The notes beneath the pieces were generated by a model. The model searched no databases. It had not been told where the DNA came from and saw only the letters and a list, made by a program, of their open reading frames with translations. A stretch of DNA of 64,000 nucleotides from Hordeum vulgare subsp. vulgare (lineage: Eukaryota > Streptophyta > Magnoliopsida > Poales > Poaceae), in NCBI RefSeq assembly GCF_904849725.1, contig NC_058520.1:534864083-534928082 (forward strand). The letters are read 5' to 3'. Shown here in pieces: positions 1-11,565 of the stretch (the first letter of the stretch is position 1; each line of letters starts with the position of its first letter). Position numbers and translations under genes: made by a program.

Positions 1-1
1 G

Positions 2-2308
2 TTCCTATGGTCTGATCGTGGGGCTGAATATATGAGTTTCGAGTTTGGTGCTCACTTAAGACAATGTGGAATTGTTTCACAGTTGACACCACCTGGAACA
101 CCACAGCGTAATGGTGTGTTCGAACATCGTAATCGTACTTTCTTAGAGATGGTGCGATCTATGATGTCTCTTACCAATTTGCCGTTATTGTTTTGGGGTT
201 ATGCATTAGAAACAGCTGCTTTCACTTTAAATAGGGCACCATCAAAATCCGTAGAGACGACACCATACGAACTGTGGTATGGCAAAAGACCAAAGTTGTC
301 GTTTCTTAAAGTTTGGGGATGTGATGCTTATGTCAAAAAGCTTCAGCCTGAAAAGCTGGAACCCAAAGCGGAAAAGTGTGTCTTCATAGGTTACCCAAAA
401 GAGACAGTTGGGTATACCTTCTATCTCAAATCCGAGGGCAAAGTGTTTTTTGCTAAGAACGGAGCTTTTCTCGAGAAGGAGTTTCTCTCGAGAGAATTGA
501 GTGGGAGGAAGATAGAACTTGATGAGGTTGTCGATCCTCTCATCCCTCTAGATGGTGGCGCGGGGCAAGGGGAAACCCCTGTCGTTGTGATGCCGGTTGA
601 GGAGGAAGTTAATGATGACGATCATGAAACTCCGGATCAAGTTCCTATCGGACCTCGCAGGTCGATGAGATCGCGTACTGCTCCAGAGTGGTACGGTAAT
701 CCCGTCTTATCAATTATGTTGTTGGACAACAATGAGCCTGCGAATTATGAAGAAGCAATGGTGGGCCAGGATTCCAACAAATGGCTGGAGGCCATGAAAT
801 CCGAGATAGGATCTATGTATGAAAACAAAGTGTGGACTTCGGAAGTACTACCTGAAGGCTGCAAGGCTATTCAGAACAAATGGATCTTTAAGAAGAAGAC
901 GGACGCTAACGGTAATGTGACCGTTTATAAAGCTCGACTTGTGGTAAAGGGGTTTTCACAAGTTCAAGGAATTGACTACGATGAGACATTCTCACCCGTA
1001 ACGATGCTTAAGTCCATCTGAATCATGTTAGCAATAGCTGCATTTTTTGATTATGAAATCTGGCAGATGGATGTCAAAACGGCGTTCCTTAACGGTTACC
1101 TTAAGGAAGAGTTGTATATGATGCAACCCGAAGGTTTTGTCGATCCTAAAAATGCTAACAAAGTGTGCAAACTCCAGAGATCCATTTATGGACTGGTGCA
1201 AGCATCTCGGAGTTGCAATAAATGCTTTGATGAGGTGATAAAAGAATTTGGGTTTATACAAGTGGTTGGAGAATCTTGTATTTACAAGAAAGTGAGTGGG
1301 AGCTCTGTGGCGTTTCTAATATTATATGTGGATGACATATTATTGATTGGAAACAATGTGGAGCTTTTGGAGAGCACAAAAGGTTACTTGAATAAAAGTT
1401 TCTCTATGAAGGACCTAGGAGAAGCTGCTTACATTCTAGGCATTAAGATCTATAGGGGTAGATCGAAATGCCTGATAGGACTTTCACAAAGCACATACCT
1501 TGATAAAGTTTTGAAAAAGTTCAAAATGGATCGGTCCAAGAAATGGTTCTTGCCAGTATTACAAGGTATAAAATTGAGTAAGACTCAGTGCCCAGCAACT
1601 GAGGAAGATAGAAAGACAATGAGTTCCGTCACCTATGCTTCAGCCATAGGTTCTATCATGTATGCAATGTTGTGCACTAGACCGGACGTTAGCCTGGCCA
1701 TAAGTATGGCAGGCAGGTTAAAGAGTAATCCAGGAGTGGATCACTGGACGACGGTCAAGAATATCCTTAAGTACCTGAAAAGGACTAAGGAGATGTTTCT
1801 CGTATATGGAGGAGACAAAGAGATCGCCGTAAAAGGTTACGTCGATGCAAGCTTTGACACAGATCCGGACGACTCTAAGTCACAAACCGGATACGTATTT
1901 ATTCTTAATGGGGTGCGGTAAGCTGGTGCAGTTCCAAGCAAAGCGTCGTAGCTGATTCTGCATGTGAAGCGGAGTACGTGGCTGCCTCGGAGGCAGCTAA
2001 GGAGGGTGTCCGGATGAAGCAGTTCATGATGGATCTTGGAGTGGTGCCGAGGCGCACTAAATCCAATAACCATGTTTTGTGACAACATGGGTGCCATTAC
2101 ATTAGCAAAGGAACCACGGTTTCACAAGAAGACCAGACACATCAAACGACGCTTCAACCTCATCCGCGACTACATCGAGAAGGAGGACGTGAATATTTGC
2201 AAAGTGCACACGGATCTGAACGTGGCAGACCCGCTGACTAAACCTCTTCCACGGGCAAAGCATGATCAACACCAGAATTGTATGGGTGTTAGATTTATTA
2301 CAATGTAA
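2..2308 (+). pseudogene. Ty1/copia pol, 3' part (integrase end, reverse transcriptase, RNase H), Angela/BARE-1/WIS type
   Basis: The reading frame is already open at the window edge, so the 5' part lies outside. It begins in the integrase core (SDRGAEY, then TPPGTPQRNGV), passes the linker, and enters the copia reverse transcriptase with the catalytic YVDD at 1325-1336. It ends with RNase H, whose last stretch (CDNMGAITLAKE ... NVADPLTKPL) is typical of this clade. It is broken three times: an in-frame TGA at 1019-1021, a one-base loss in the G run near 1911-1914 that ends the frame at 1921, and a second frame change near 2055-2080 that restores the original frame. The final stop is at 2306-2308. 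A polypurine tract and LTR follow directly, as expected for the 3' end of a copia element. It cannot encode a working polyprotein. The assignment to copia is certain; the family name rests on the LTR start. Confidence 0.93.
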
Positions 2309-2350
2309 TTTGCATGGCGATGTGAGGGCTAGATTATTGACTCTAGTGCA

Positions 2351-2360
2351 AGTGGGGGAC
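2351..2360 (+). promoter_or_regulatory. Polypurine tract of the copia element
   Basis: AGTGGGGGAC directly abuts the LTR start TGTTGG. This is the normal place and composition for the plus-strand priming site. Confidence 0.85.
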
Positions 2361-4097
2361 TGTTGGAATTATGCCCTAGAGGCAATGATAATTAAGTTAT
2401 TATTATAATTCCTGTATCAAGATAATCGTTTATTATCCATGCTATAATTGTGTTGAATGAAAGACTTAGATACATGTGTGGATACATAGACAAAACACTG
2501 TCCCTAGCAAGCCTCTAGTTGGCTAGCCAGTTGATCAAGTATAGTCAAGGTCTTCTGACTATGTACAAGGTGTTGTTGCCTGATAACTGGATCACATCAT
2601 TGGGTGAATCATGTGATGGACTAGACCCAAACTAATGAACGTAGCATGTTGATCGTGTCATTTTGTTGCTACTGTTTTCTGCGTGTCAAGTATTTATTCC
2701 TATGACCATGAGATCATATAACTCACTGACACCGGAGGAATGCCTTGTGTGTATCAAATGTCACAACGTAACTAGGTGACTATAAATATGCTCTACAGGT
2801 ATCTCCAAAGGTGTCCTCCTTTGGCCTATATTTAGTGTTCCGTGAGGAAACCCTCGCAGACTATCTGGAATCGCGAATTTCTCCATCGTTCCGCCGCTGC
2901 AGCGCTTTCGAGATCGGGAGCGCTAGGAGACCTCTTCCCCGCACCCTGCCGGAGGGATGATTGACCTCCGGGAGCTTCTCCACCGCCATGGACGCTTCTT
3001 GGATGTGCTGTGAGTAGTTTCCCTTGGACCATGAGTCCATGACCACTAGCTATCTTGTGCTTCAATGGTTAGTCCTTATGAGCTGCCCTACATGATCAAG
3101 GCATCTATGTAATTCTCTTGATATTGCTATGCTCGGTTTGTTGGGATCCGATGGATTATGAGTTTATGTTCAGATTGTTATGAGTTATATATTTCATTAT
3201 CCTTTTATATTATGTTCCTTAGTGATTCTTGCATGTTCTCCGTTGCTTTTTATTGCTTTGGTCAAGTAGTAGATCGTAACTCCAAGAGGGAGCGTTATGC
3301 ATGATTGTGGGTTCGGGCCCCTCGATGTCTAGCTTGAGTGATAGAAACATGAGACTAGGGGATGTGCTTGTTGCCATTAGGGAGAAAACAACGGTGATTG
3401 TGACCATGGTTGCAAGGATTGTTTACCTTACGCATAGTTCGCTACTGCAGTTGTCCGTTGCTTTGAGTTTACACTTTGGGTGGGGCTCGCAACTTAATAC
3501 CGAAGAGATGTTATGGATAGATATCTCAAGGTGGATGATTAGTAAGTAGATGTTGATGAATAAACGATCTACTTGTCTTGGCGTATTGCCCATTACTATT
3601 GAACCTCTAACTATCAAGGAGCATAATTAGCATTGCGGTGCGATCATAATTCTGTCAATTGCCCAACTGTGATTTGTTTACCCTAGCATAGTTGTTTATC
3701 ATCTTTTGGGAGAGAGACATCACTAGTGAACGTCATGTGACTCCAGTCCATATCACCATCATTGCTTACACCTCCACTATTTACCGCTTTATTTAATTTT
3801 CCGTTGCAATCACTATTACCTTTCCCGCTTGTGTTTTGATCCTTTGCAAACTACAAGGCCGGAGAGATTGACAACCTCTCTGTACTCGTTGGGAGCAAAG
3901 TTATTTGTTGTGTGTGCTGGTCCACGTCTTCTGCTAGCGCGAGGGTGGAAGACACCTACTTGTTGAGCCTAGGAGTCCTCTAGTTCGATAAACCTTACAG
4001 TCTTTGTGTAAGGGAAATTTGCTGCTGACTACATATCCACCTTCCATTTGGGGTCCAACGAGGGACGAGAAGCATATACATCACCTCGTCATCAACA
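2361..4097 (+). repeat. 3' LTR, Angela/BARE-1/WIS-type copia
   Basis: The LTR opens with TGTTGGAATTATGCCCTAG, the start I recognise for the Angela/BARE-1/WIS group, and ends ...CATCAACA, so its ends form the inverted repeat TGTTG/CAACA. The length of 1737 bp matches the 1.7-1.8 kb usual for the group. The partner 5' LTR is outside the window, so age and target duplication cannot be judged. The 5 bp after it are TTTAA. The small ORFs inside it on both strands have no support. Confidence 0.88.
2780..2789 (+). promoter_or_regulatory. Probable LTR TATA box
   Basis: CTATAAATAT lies about 420 bp into the LTR in an otherwise mixed region. It is a candidate core promoter of the element. Confidence 0.5.
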
Positions 4098-5939
4098 TTT
4101 AATCTCTACCCCTAGCCTTGTGACATGAGCCAGCTTTTTCTCTCTTCACACCTTTTCTCCTCATCTCACATGCACTTTACGCTTTCCTGTTTCCCTCTCT
4201 CTCCCCAAACATCAACAAGCATTGCCACTTTGATCCATGGGGAGAATATCTAGTGCTCCCAGAGCACCTAAGCTTTGGCGCTCCGATGCAACCTCGACCG
4301 TTGGATTGTGATCCAATGGGTAGCATCATGGGGTATTATTTGGGGTGATTCTTGCAAAACATTCATGTTGGACTTGTCCTTTTTGTTTATCAATGTGTAT
4401 TTCAAAATTTGATTTGAAATTTTTAGGGATTGTACACTCTTGTGATGTGAACATCCACATTTTTTATCAATTTTTTTGAAACATTTGAATGTGTATTTTG
4501 AAATCTGGAGCATGGGAGCACCAATATGGTCTGGAGCACCAGATATTCTCCCATGGTTCATGGACCTCACCTTCTCTCCTTCAGTATCTTACCTCCTCTA
4601 CAAGCTGCACCACTACTCTACAAGCGATCATCTTTTTTATTCTCTCATATGCGGAAGCTCACCTCCAACAAGGAGCCACAGGGCAGCCGTCCAGCATGGC
4701 GCGTTGGCCATGCCCTAATTGGCCCTTGTCAATGTCACTAAAGCTCGACTCCCACAATAACTTTCTTTTTAGGGCCCTTAGTAACTTTACTATGAAGGGT
4801 TCCTGCAAAAAAAACTTACTAAAAAGCATCTGAATTACTAGTCGATCTAGCCCACCATTGAAGAAAAACATGTAGCATGTTCAATGGTGGTGTAGCTTGT
4901 AGCAATCGTTTTGGCACCATCACTGACCTAGGGCAGTTTGGGAAGGGAAAATTGCCATTGACGCCTAAGGATGCAAGTTGCTTGGGCAAGCCATCCATGC
5001 CCCCATGTCGGTGCTATCAGGCTGCAACACCTAAAGGGGGTTATACCGCTAGTATCTTCTTGCTGATCTATATTGTGCATACAATAGTATTAATTTGTGT
5101 ATTCTAGAATTACTTGATTTAGATGGAACTCGGACATGTGCCTAATAATAGTTTTATCCTCAACGGTTGGTATCACGCATGACACATCGATACAATACCT
5201 CCAATATAATTTTATCATCAACTGTGCATGAATAACTATGACGAGGAAAACATCCATCAATTGAAAAAATTAGTTTAGCTCGCTACCCAAAGTTGGTGGT
5301 GTTACTAAAGGTGTGTTCAGAGTCCTTCCACTCCACTGCTCCGCTCCAGGAGCGGGTGGAGCTGCAGTTCAAAACTGTGGAGCTGGCCAGTACGTACTCC
5401 ATAGATCCTTGAATTCCACGAAGCCGACAGATTTCCGAATAGCCCCTAAGTGTCTAAAATAATTAACGAGAGACTACTGGAAAATACAACACAAATCCTA
5501 ATCCCCTTGTTGATTGTTGCACATTTGAACTACATTTTTATAAGGTCTTTTTTGGGGTTGTCGTCCCTCCCCCTCCCTCCTGCCTCCATGTCTAAATGAT
5601 GGCTCCGTTCCTGTGTGCCTACCATGTAGTGAGAACCATGGAGAGGAACATCACGAGGATACTCTAGTATATAAGACAAGTTGCTCTCTTTTCTAAGTAT
5701 GAATCTCTTTGGAATCTGTTGGCTAAGCTTCACATATGTGGTTTGAACCCTGTTTTGTCATGGCAAATCTTTTATTTCCTGTTATTTCTCTATTACACTC
5801 ACTAACAGGTGCGGTCTGCCTATAGACCGAGAAGTGAGACTAACATAAACATGTGGAGAAGAAACCAAAACTTTCAAATTTAATTTGAACACCATAGTGC
5901 TACATTATGTCCACATATTTGTCACACATTTACATCAAG
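4098..5939. other. Intergenic DNA without a recognised gene
   Basis: This stretch holds the probable MITE at 4235-4556. The rest shows only short ORFs with no family resemblance. Around 5319-5385 there is a GC-rich patch with CTCCACTGCTCCGCTCC and GGTGGAGCTGC, like the ends of small DNA transposons, but I cannot define an element. The stretch belongs to the old sequence into which the LINE inserted, and it originally adjoined 22,250 onward. Confidence 0.6.
4235..4556. mobile_element. Probable MITE with about 24-bp terminal inverted repeats
   Basis: The ends CCATGGGGAGAATATCTAGT (4235-4254, continuing GCTCC) and the reverse complement at 4533-4556 (GGAGCACC AGATATTCTCC CATGG) match at 23 of 24 positions plus one extra G. 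The 320-bp interior is AT-rich and non-coding. The size and foldback ends fit a MITE. The exact ends and target duplication are unclear because CCATGG is itself palindromic, so the superfamily is open. Confidence 0.6.
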
Positions 5940-5953
5940 TCGGTGTGGCCATT
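5940..5953 (+). repeat. Left target-site duplication of the LINE
   Basis: TCGGTGTGGCCATT here matches TCAGTGTGGCCATT at 22,250-22,263 with one difference. The right copy follows the LINE poly(A). Between them lie 16.3 kb of nested elements. Confidence 0.82.
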
Positions 5954-7183
5954 ATTAGTTCGACTGAAAGAAAAAATGGTAGCTTCTCGCCTAAAGGTCT
6001 TCTTACCCGATATTATTAGTCCTACTCAAAGTGTTTTAGTGCTTGGAAGACTGATTACAGGTAATGCGATGGTGGCATATGAGTGCTTCCATACTATTAA
6101 GAAAAAGACAGAAGGCAAAGAAGGTTTGTGTGCAATAAAATTGGACATGCACAAAGCTTACCGAGTCGAGTGGCCTTTTCTTAAGGAGATTATGCTCCAG
6201 CTTCGATTCCATGAGAATTTAATTAATTTTAGTATGCAATGTGTCTCCACTGTTGAATAATGTATTCATTTTAATGCAGAGGAAAGTGAGAGTTTTAAAT
6301 CTACCACGGGTATGAGGCAGGGAGACCCGTTGTCCACTTACCTTTTTCTTGTTATGCACAGAGGGTATGACTGCTTTGTTAACACATGCGGAGGAAAATG
6401 GAAGTATTTCACACGTGAATATGTGTAGAGACGCACCTCATGTTGCAAACCTTCTGTTTGGTGATGACTCTTTAATCCTCATGAAATCAAATTTGCAAAG
6501 TGCGGAAGTCCTGAGATCAGTTCTGGATTCGTATTGCACGTTCAGGGTAGCTGGTCAATGTTGACAAATCTAGTATCTTTTTTAGTCCAACTACGAGTGT
6601 GGACATTAGAGAACAAATATGTACAACTATGAATATCATGACAGAAGCCCTAAATGATAGATATTTAGGACTCTCAGCCAATGTGGGATTAGATAAAATC
6701 GACTGCTTTCAATACTTAATTGATCCTATTGTTAAGAAAATCACTGGTTGGAAGGAAAACCTTCTCTCCGCTGAAGGAAAGGAATTATTCTCAAAGCGGT
6801 TGTTCAAGCCATACTCATCTATGCAATGTAGGTTTTTAAAATTCTATTTTTTGCAAAGGAATTATTGACACCATGGCACATTTCTGGTGGGGATACGAGA
6901 GCAATCAGAGGAGGTTGCATTGGATGGCTTGGTGAAAATGTGTGTACCCAAGAATCAAGGAGGAATGGGTTTTTGGGCTATCCATTGTTTCAATTTGGCT
7001 ATGCTCACTAAGCAGGCTTGGCGCCTTATGGATAATAGAGGTTCTCCATGTGTTACTATTATGAGAGTTAAATACTATCCTCATGGTGATTTTCTTAACA
7101 CTAATCTAAAGAAGGGTTCGTCTTTCACCTGGCAAAATATTATGGTGGGCGTGAGTTTTCTCAAACGTGGCCACATTTGGTGA
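5954..7183 (+). pseudogene. LINE ORF2 fragment: reverse transcriptase and connecting region
   Basis: The translation shows the non-LTR reverse transcriptase blocks in order: SRLKVFLPDIISPTQS, GRLITGNAMVAYECFHTIK, IKLDMHKAY, MRQGDPLSTYLFL, and the catalytic box FGDD (6457-6468; FADD is usual). The downstream region includes GYESNQ-like and KMCVPKNQGGMGF blocks and ends at LKRGHIW. It is interrupted by a stop at 6258-6260, a frame change near 6345-6355, a further change near 6560, and another near 6870. It is dead. The 3' edge at about 7183 is an abrupt fusion to copia RNase H sequence, with no poly(A) and no LTR end, so it is a deletion junction. Confidence 0.88.
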
Positions 7184-7577
7184 GCGTTGTTTCTTGGAAG
7201 TCTTGCGAGCATACCATCTTAACGAGGTCAACAATGGAAGCAGAACTCACGGCACTAGATACAGCTACGGTCGAAGCAGATTGGCTTCACCGGCTCTTGA
7301 ATGACATGCCAGTTGTTGAGAAACCTGTACTAGGTATCCTTATGAACTGTGACAATCAAACTGTGATCAAGAAAGTGAGCAGCTCAAAGGATAACATGAA
7401 GTCATTAAGACACGTTCACAGAAGGTTAAAATCTGTCAGGAAAATGAGAAACTCCAGAGTTATTGCATTGGATTATATCCAAACATCTAAAAATCTGCAG
7501 ATCCTTTTACTATGGGTCTATCACGTAATGTGATAGATAATGCATCGAAGGATATGGGTATGAGACCCATAATATGA
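7184..7577 (+). pseudogene. Copia RNase H, C-terminal fragment (first tandem copy)
   Basis: The translation reads [21 protein letters not shown] and continues through DNQTVIKKVSS to the end of RNase H, parallel to 19,881-20,269. A frame change at about 7496 (AAAATCTGCAGATCC against AAAATCTGGCCGATCC in the second copy) moves the true end from 7533 to 7577. The 5' side is cut at the LINE junction. Confidence 0.88.
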
Positions 7578-8134
7578 GTTGTTCATAGTGGCAACCTATT
7601 CTATGTGATCAGAGATCCCGTGAATTAGATGTGGAAGACAAGTTGTTGGTCAACTCAGAGGAAAGTATCCTTACCATTGATAATACCACTCCATGAAGAT
7701 GCAATACTTTCCTAAACTACATGGCAGATTGATATACATCTTAATATGTTCTAAGTGACTGATGTAACCAGAGATGTTGTCCTACAAAACATGTTTTGAA
7801 GAACACACCTATATGAGTCTGATTGTTAATGTCGCAATCTATCAGAGTAGGGTGCTCTCTAGTAAACTCATGAAAGGTCTCGGAGTATGATGCATGAGCT
7901 CCACCCGCGAGGAAGTCCCACGGTAGCCTAGTATCAGTCAAGGCTCTGTGTGAAGCTAGATTCGCAGAAAACTTGCAGTTCAAAGCCTAGTCCACTGTTC
8001 AAGTTGCTTACTAGTGTAGCATAGAGTTCTAGGTGGAAGTTCAACTTAACAGTGTCCACTGCAGTCCTGCTATATAAAACAGTGTTTTGGAACCAAAGGA
8101 AAATTTTGTGTGCCTCTCGGATTTGGTGGGGGAT
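7578..8134 (+). other. Copia 3' untranslated region with polypurine tract
   Basis: Non-coding. It matches 20,270-20,823 along its length. It ends in TTTGGTGGGGGAT (8122-8134), the polypurine tract before the LTR. Small ORFs here are not supported. Confidence 0.75.
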
Positions 8135-9077
8135 TGCTGGAATTTTTATCTATTTTGAGCCAGTCCAATAACAATTTCAGAAATTCCTAATAAATACTAG
8201 AGGCCCACGCAGCCCATTGGTGCAAGGCAAGAGTTGGAAAAGTTTGGTCCCACATTGCTAGTTTAGTGAGAGTTGGACCTCCTTATAAGGTAGGATGTTT
8301 CCACACCTGTATGAGCATGAGAACAAGAGAGACATACACGCGTGCTCCTCCTCCGCCGCCCGCCTCACCTCGTCATGACGCGCCGCAGGTGGTGGGAATG
8401 AGCTAAGCATTGAACACGAACGCTGCACCCTTCGGCTGCTGCCTGTTCGTTTCGTCAGCTCCGGTTGCTAGCCTCTCGCTCCTTCTCTTGCACCTATAAA
8501 AGGGAGGTCGCTCCTTTCCAGAGAAATGCATCAGAACTTCCTCTTCCTCTCGCCACTGGTTCCAATCTCTGTGTTGCTGCTAGGTTCTTCCCCATCCCGG
8601 CTTGCGGCGTGCACCGTAGGTTGGGACAATAGGCCTTCGAAACCCCGTCTCTTTGAGTCCTATACGAGAGAATGGCGATAAGGTTTTCAGGGAGCACTCA
8701 ACGCGACTACTGGCTTTTCATCACGGACACCGACGACAACTTCCCGGACGACGACTTCTTCCCCGACGCCGCACACCTCTTCAGCAACATGGCCAACGAC
8801 AAAGCCAACACCAACCTCACTACTGCTGGTGCTGCAACTGAGTACGTGCTCGTGTTCTTCTTGTTTGAGTTCCTGCTGCAACTTCTTGTTGTAGTTTTTT
8901 TCTAGATATGTTCCGTTCTTGCTCATCATTTCAGACGCTACTTGCATACTCTCTCTATAATCGCATGGCTTATCTTATATAGTTGATATGGTAGTCATGA
9001 TTTTTGCTATGGTAGTCGTGATTTATCTATTATTTCTATTAGTAAAATCACTTCGCAAATCGCTCATATATCCAATA
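8135..9077 (+). repeat. Copia LTR shared by the two tandem copies
   Basis: It starts TGCTGGAATTTTTATC and ends TCCAATA, against TCCAACA in its partner at 20,824-21,854. Length 943 bp against 1031 bp. A TATA box TATAAAAG lies at 8495-8502. Directly after it the sequence enters gag with no primer binding site, so the leader has been deleted. Confidence 0.82.
8495..8502 (+). promoter_or_regulatory. TATA box in the copia LTR
   Basis: TATAAAAG followed by GGAGG, about 360 bp into the LTR. The partner LTR has TATAAATG at 21,271-21,278 in the same context. Confidence 0.6.
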
Positions 9078-9097
9078 ATCCAAAAAAATTATTTTAG

Positions 9098-9920
9098 GCA
9101 ATTTACCCCGAGTGGTTTTGCTGCTTCCATGAGGCCTCCTATGTTTGAGGGTGTGCACTATAAGAGGCGGCGCGTGAGAGCCGTTCTATGGTTTCAAACC
9201 ATGAGCTGATATGATGCCACTCTTGGCAAACCTGAAGGAGATTATGATGCTCAACCGGAACAAGCCTTTCAGAAAATGGATACACTATTTAAGGCTGCTC
9301 TCTTGAGTGTTCTTGGTGAGAATATAGTTGATGATTATGCGTCAACTGATAATGGAAAAGATATGTGGGGTGCACTCGAGGCCAAGTTTGGGGTCTCGGA
9401 TGCTGGCACTGAGTTGTACATCATGGAACAATTCTTTGACTACAGGATGACTGAAGAGCGCTCCGTGGTTGAGCAACCTCGCGAGATAGAGTCATTTGCT
9501 AGAGAACTTGAGCACTTCAATTGTATGCTACCGGACAAGTTTGTTGCCGGAGGCCTCATCACTAAGCTTCCTCCTTCGTGGAGAAACTTTGCTACATTAC
9601 TAAAGCATAAGAGACAGGAGTTTTCCGTTCCGGATCTCATTGGTACTCTTGATGTGGAATAACTGGCGAGAGCAAAAGACACACGTGCTTGAGGTATTGA
9701 GGGAGGATCTAGTGCCAATCTGGTACAGAATAAAAACTTCCAGCCCCAAAAGTTCAAGAACAAGGGCAAGTTTGATGGTAAACAAAGTTTGATGGGAAGA
9801 ACAAGGTTGTACAGCACACCAACTTCAAGAAGAAGAATGACAAGAAGAAAGGTGTTTGTCATGTGTGCGGAGATCCTGACTATTGGGCTCTTAGTTGCCC
9901 TAATCGTTATGACAAGCGTC
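9098..9920 (+). pseudogene. Copia gag, N-terminal deleted, interrupted by the 9921-17,130 insertion
   Basis: The frame reads FRQFTPSGFAASMRPPMFEG, then WFQTM, then the UBN2-type gag core (MDTLFKAALLSVLG ... LITKLPPSWRNFATLLKHKR) and a basic linker. The zinc knuckle near 9858-9900 reads CHVCGDPDYWALSC, where tyrosine stands in place of the histidine of CX2CX4HX4C. Stops occur at 9207-9209 (TGA), 9660-9662 (TAA) and about 9690. A short duplicated AAGTTTGATGG near 9768-9792 changes the frame. The reading continues after the nested insertion at 17,131. Confidence 0.85.
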
Positions 9921-11442
9921 TGATACATCTCCGTCGTATCTATAATTTTTGATTGTTTCATGCCAATATTCTACAACTTTCATATACTTTTGGCAAATTT
10001 TTATACTATTTTCGGGACTAACATATTGATCCAGTGCCTATTGTCAGTTCATGTTTGTTGCATGTTTTTTGTTTGGCAGAATATCCATACCAAACGAAGT
10101 CCAAACGTAATAAAAACTTACGGGGATTTTTTTGGAATATTTATGATTTTTGGGAAGAAGAATCAGCGCCAGGCGATGCACGGAGGGCCCACAAGCCCTG
10201 TAGCCGCCACCAGGAGGTACGGTGGCGGCTGGCAGGCTTGTGGCCACTCCTTAATGTGGTTGGAGCCCTTCTTTCTCCGCAAGAAAGATAATATCCGGAC
10301 GAAAATCATGTTAAAATTTCAGCCCAATCGGAGTTACGGATCTCCGGGAATATAAGAAACGGTGAAACGAAAAATCTGGGAGCGCAGAAACAGAAGGACA
10401 CAGAGAGAGATCCAATCTAGGAGGGGCTCTCGCTCCTCCGCCGCCATGGAGACCATGGACCAGAGGGGAAACCCTTCTCCCATCTAGGGAGGAGGTCAAG
10501 GAAGAAGAAGAAGGAGGGGGGCTCTCTCCCGGCGGCGCCAGAACGCCGCCCGGGACATCATCGTGTGACGGCGATCTACAACAACACCTCCGTCATCTTC
10601 ACCAACATCTCCATCATCTTCCCCCATCTATATTCAGCGGTTCACTCTCCCGCAACCCGCTGTACCCTCTACTTGAACATGGTGCTTTATGCTACATATT
10701 ATTATCCAATGATGTGTTGCTATCCTATGATGTTTGAGTAGATTATCGTTGTCCTATCGGTGATTGATGAATTGCTATGATTGGTTTAATTTGCTTGTGG
10801 TTATGTTGTTGTCCTTTGGTGCGCATCATATGGTAGCGCATGTGGATCACACCATAGGGTAAGTTGTATGTTGATAGGACTATGTATTGGCATGCTAGAG
10901 TGACAGAAGCTTCAAACCTAGCATAGAAATTGATGCATATGGGATTGAAGGGGGACCAATATATATTATTGCTATGGTTGGGTTTTACCTTAATGAACGT
11001 TAGTAGTTGCGGACGCTTGCTAATAGTTCCAATCATAAGTGCATAGAATTCCAAGTAAGGGATGACATGCTAGAAGAGGCCTCTCCCACATGATACTTGC
11101 TATCGATCTAGTAACGTAATGAATTGCTTAGGGACAAATCCGCAACTCCTACCACCACTTTTCCACACTCTTTAGACACTCATATTTGTTTCTTTTTCTA
11201 ACCAGCTCCTAGTTTTATTTACGTGTTCTTTACTTTCTTGCAAGCCTATCCTTTCACTCCTACAAAGTACTTTTAGTTTCATACTTGTTCTAGGTAAAGT
11301 GAACGCAAAGTGTGCGTAGAGTTGTATCGGTGGTCGATAGAACTTGAGGGAATATTTGTCCTGCCTTCAGCTCCTCGTTGGGTTCGACACTCTTACTTAT
11401 CGAGAAAGGCTACAATTGATCCCCTATACTTGTGGGTTATCA
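9921..11442 (+). repeat. 5' LTR of the 9921-17,130 element
   Basis: It starts TGATACATCTCCGTCG and ends GGGTTATCA. It is nearly identical along its length to 15,595-17,130, differing by scattered substitutions and small indels. Short ORFs seen in both LTRs on both strands are conserved only because the LTRs are copies. Confidence 0.93.
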
Positions 11443-11453
11443 AGACCTTTTTT

Positions 11454-11471
11454 TGGCGCCATTGCCGGGGA
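11454..11471 (+). promoter_or_regulatory. Primer binding site (tRNA-Asp)
   Basis: TGGCGCCATTGCCGGGGA is complementary to the 3' end of plant tRNA-Asp(GUC) with a single G-to-A difference. It sits 11 bp after the LTR. Confidence 0.85.
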
Positions 11472-11565
11472 GCAATAGCGTGGGGTGAATATTCTCGTGT
11501 GTGCTTGTTTGCTTTATCACTAAGTAGATTTATTTGCTGTTCTAAGTTGTTCTCTATCTTTAGTT

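Noticed and set aside
2361..4097. Target-site duplication for the first copia element
   Set aside because: The 5' end lies outside the window, so it cannot be tested.
4268..4833. Several overlapping ORFs of 70-114 codons
   Set aside because: They lie across the MITE-like foldback and adjacent AT-rich DNA without any domain.
10034..10355. Small ORFs conserved at 15,634-16,029
   Set aside because: They are the same LTR sequence twice, so conservation reflects duplication, not coding.
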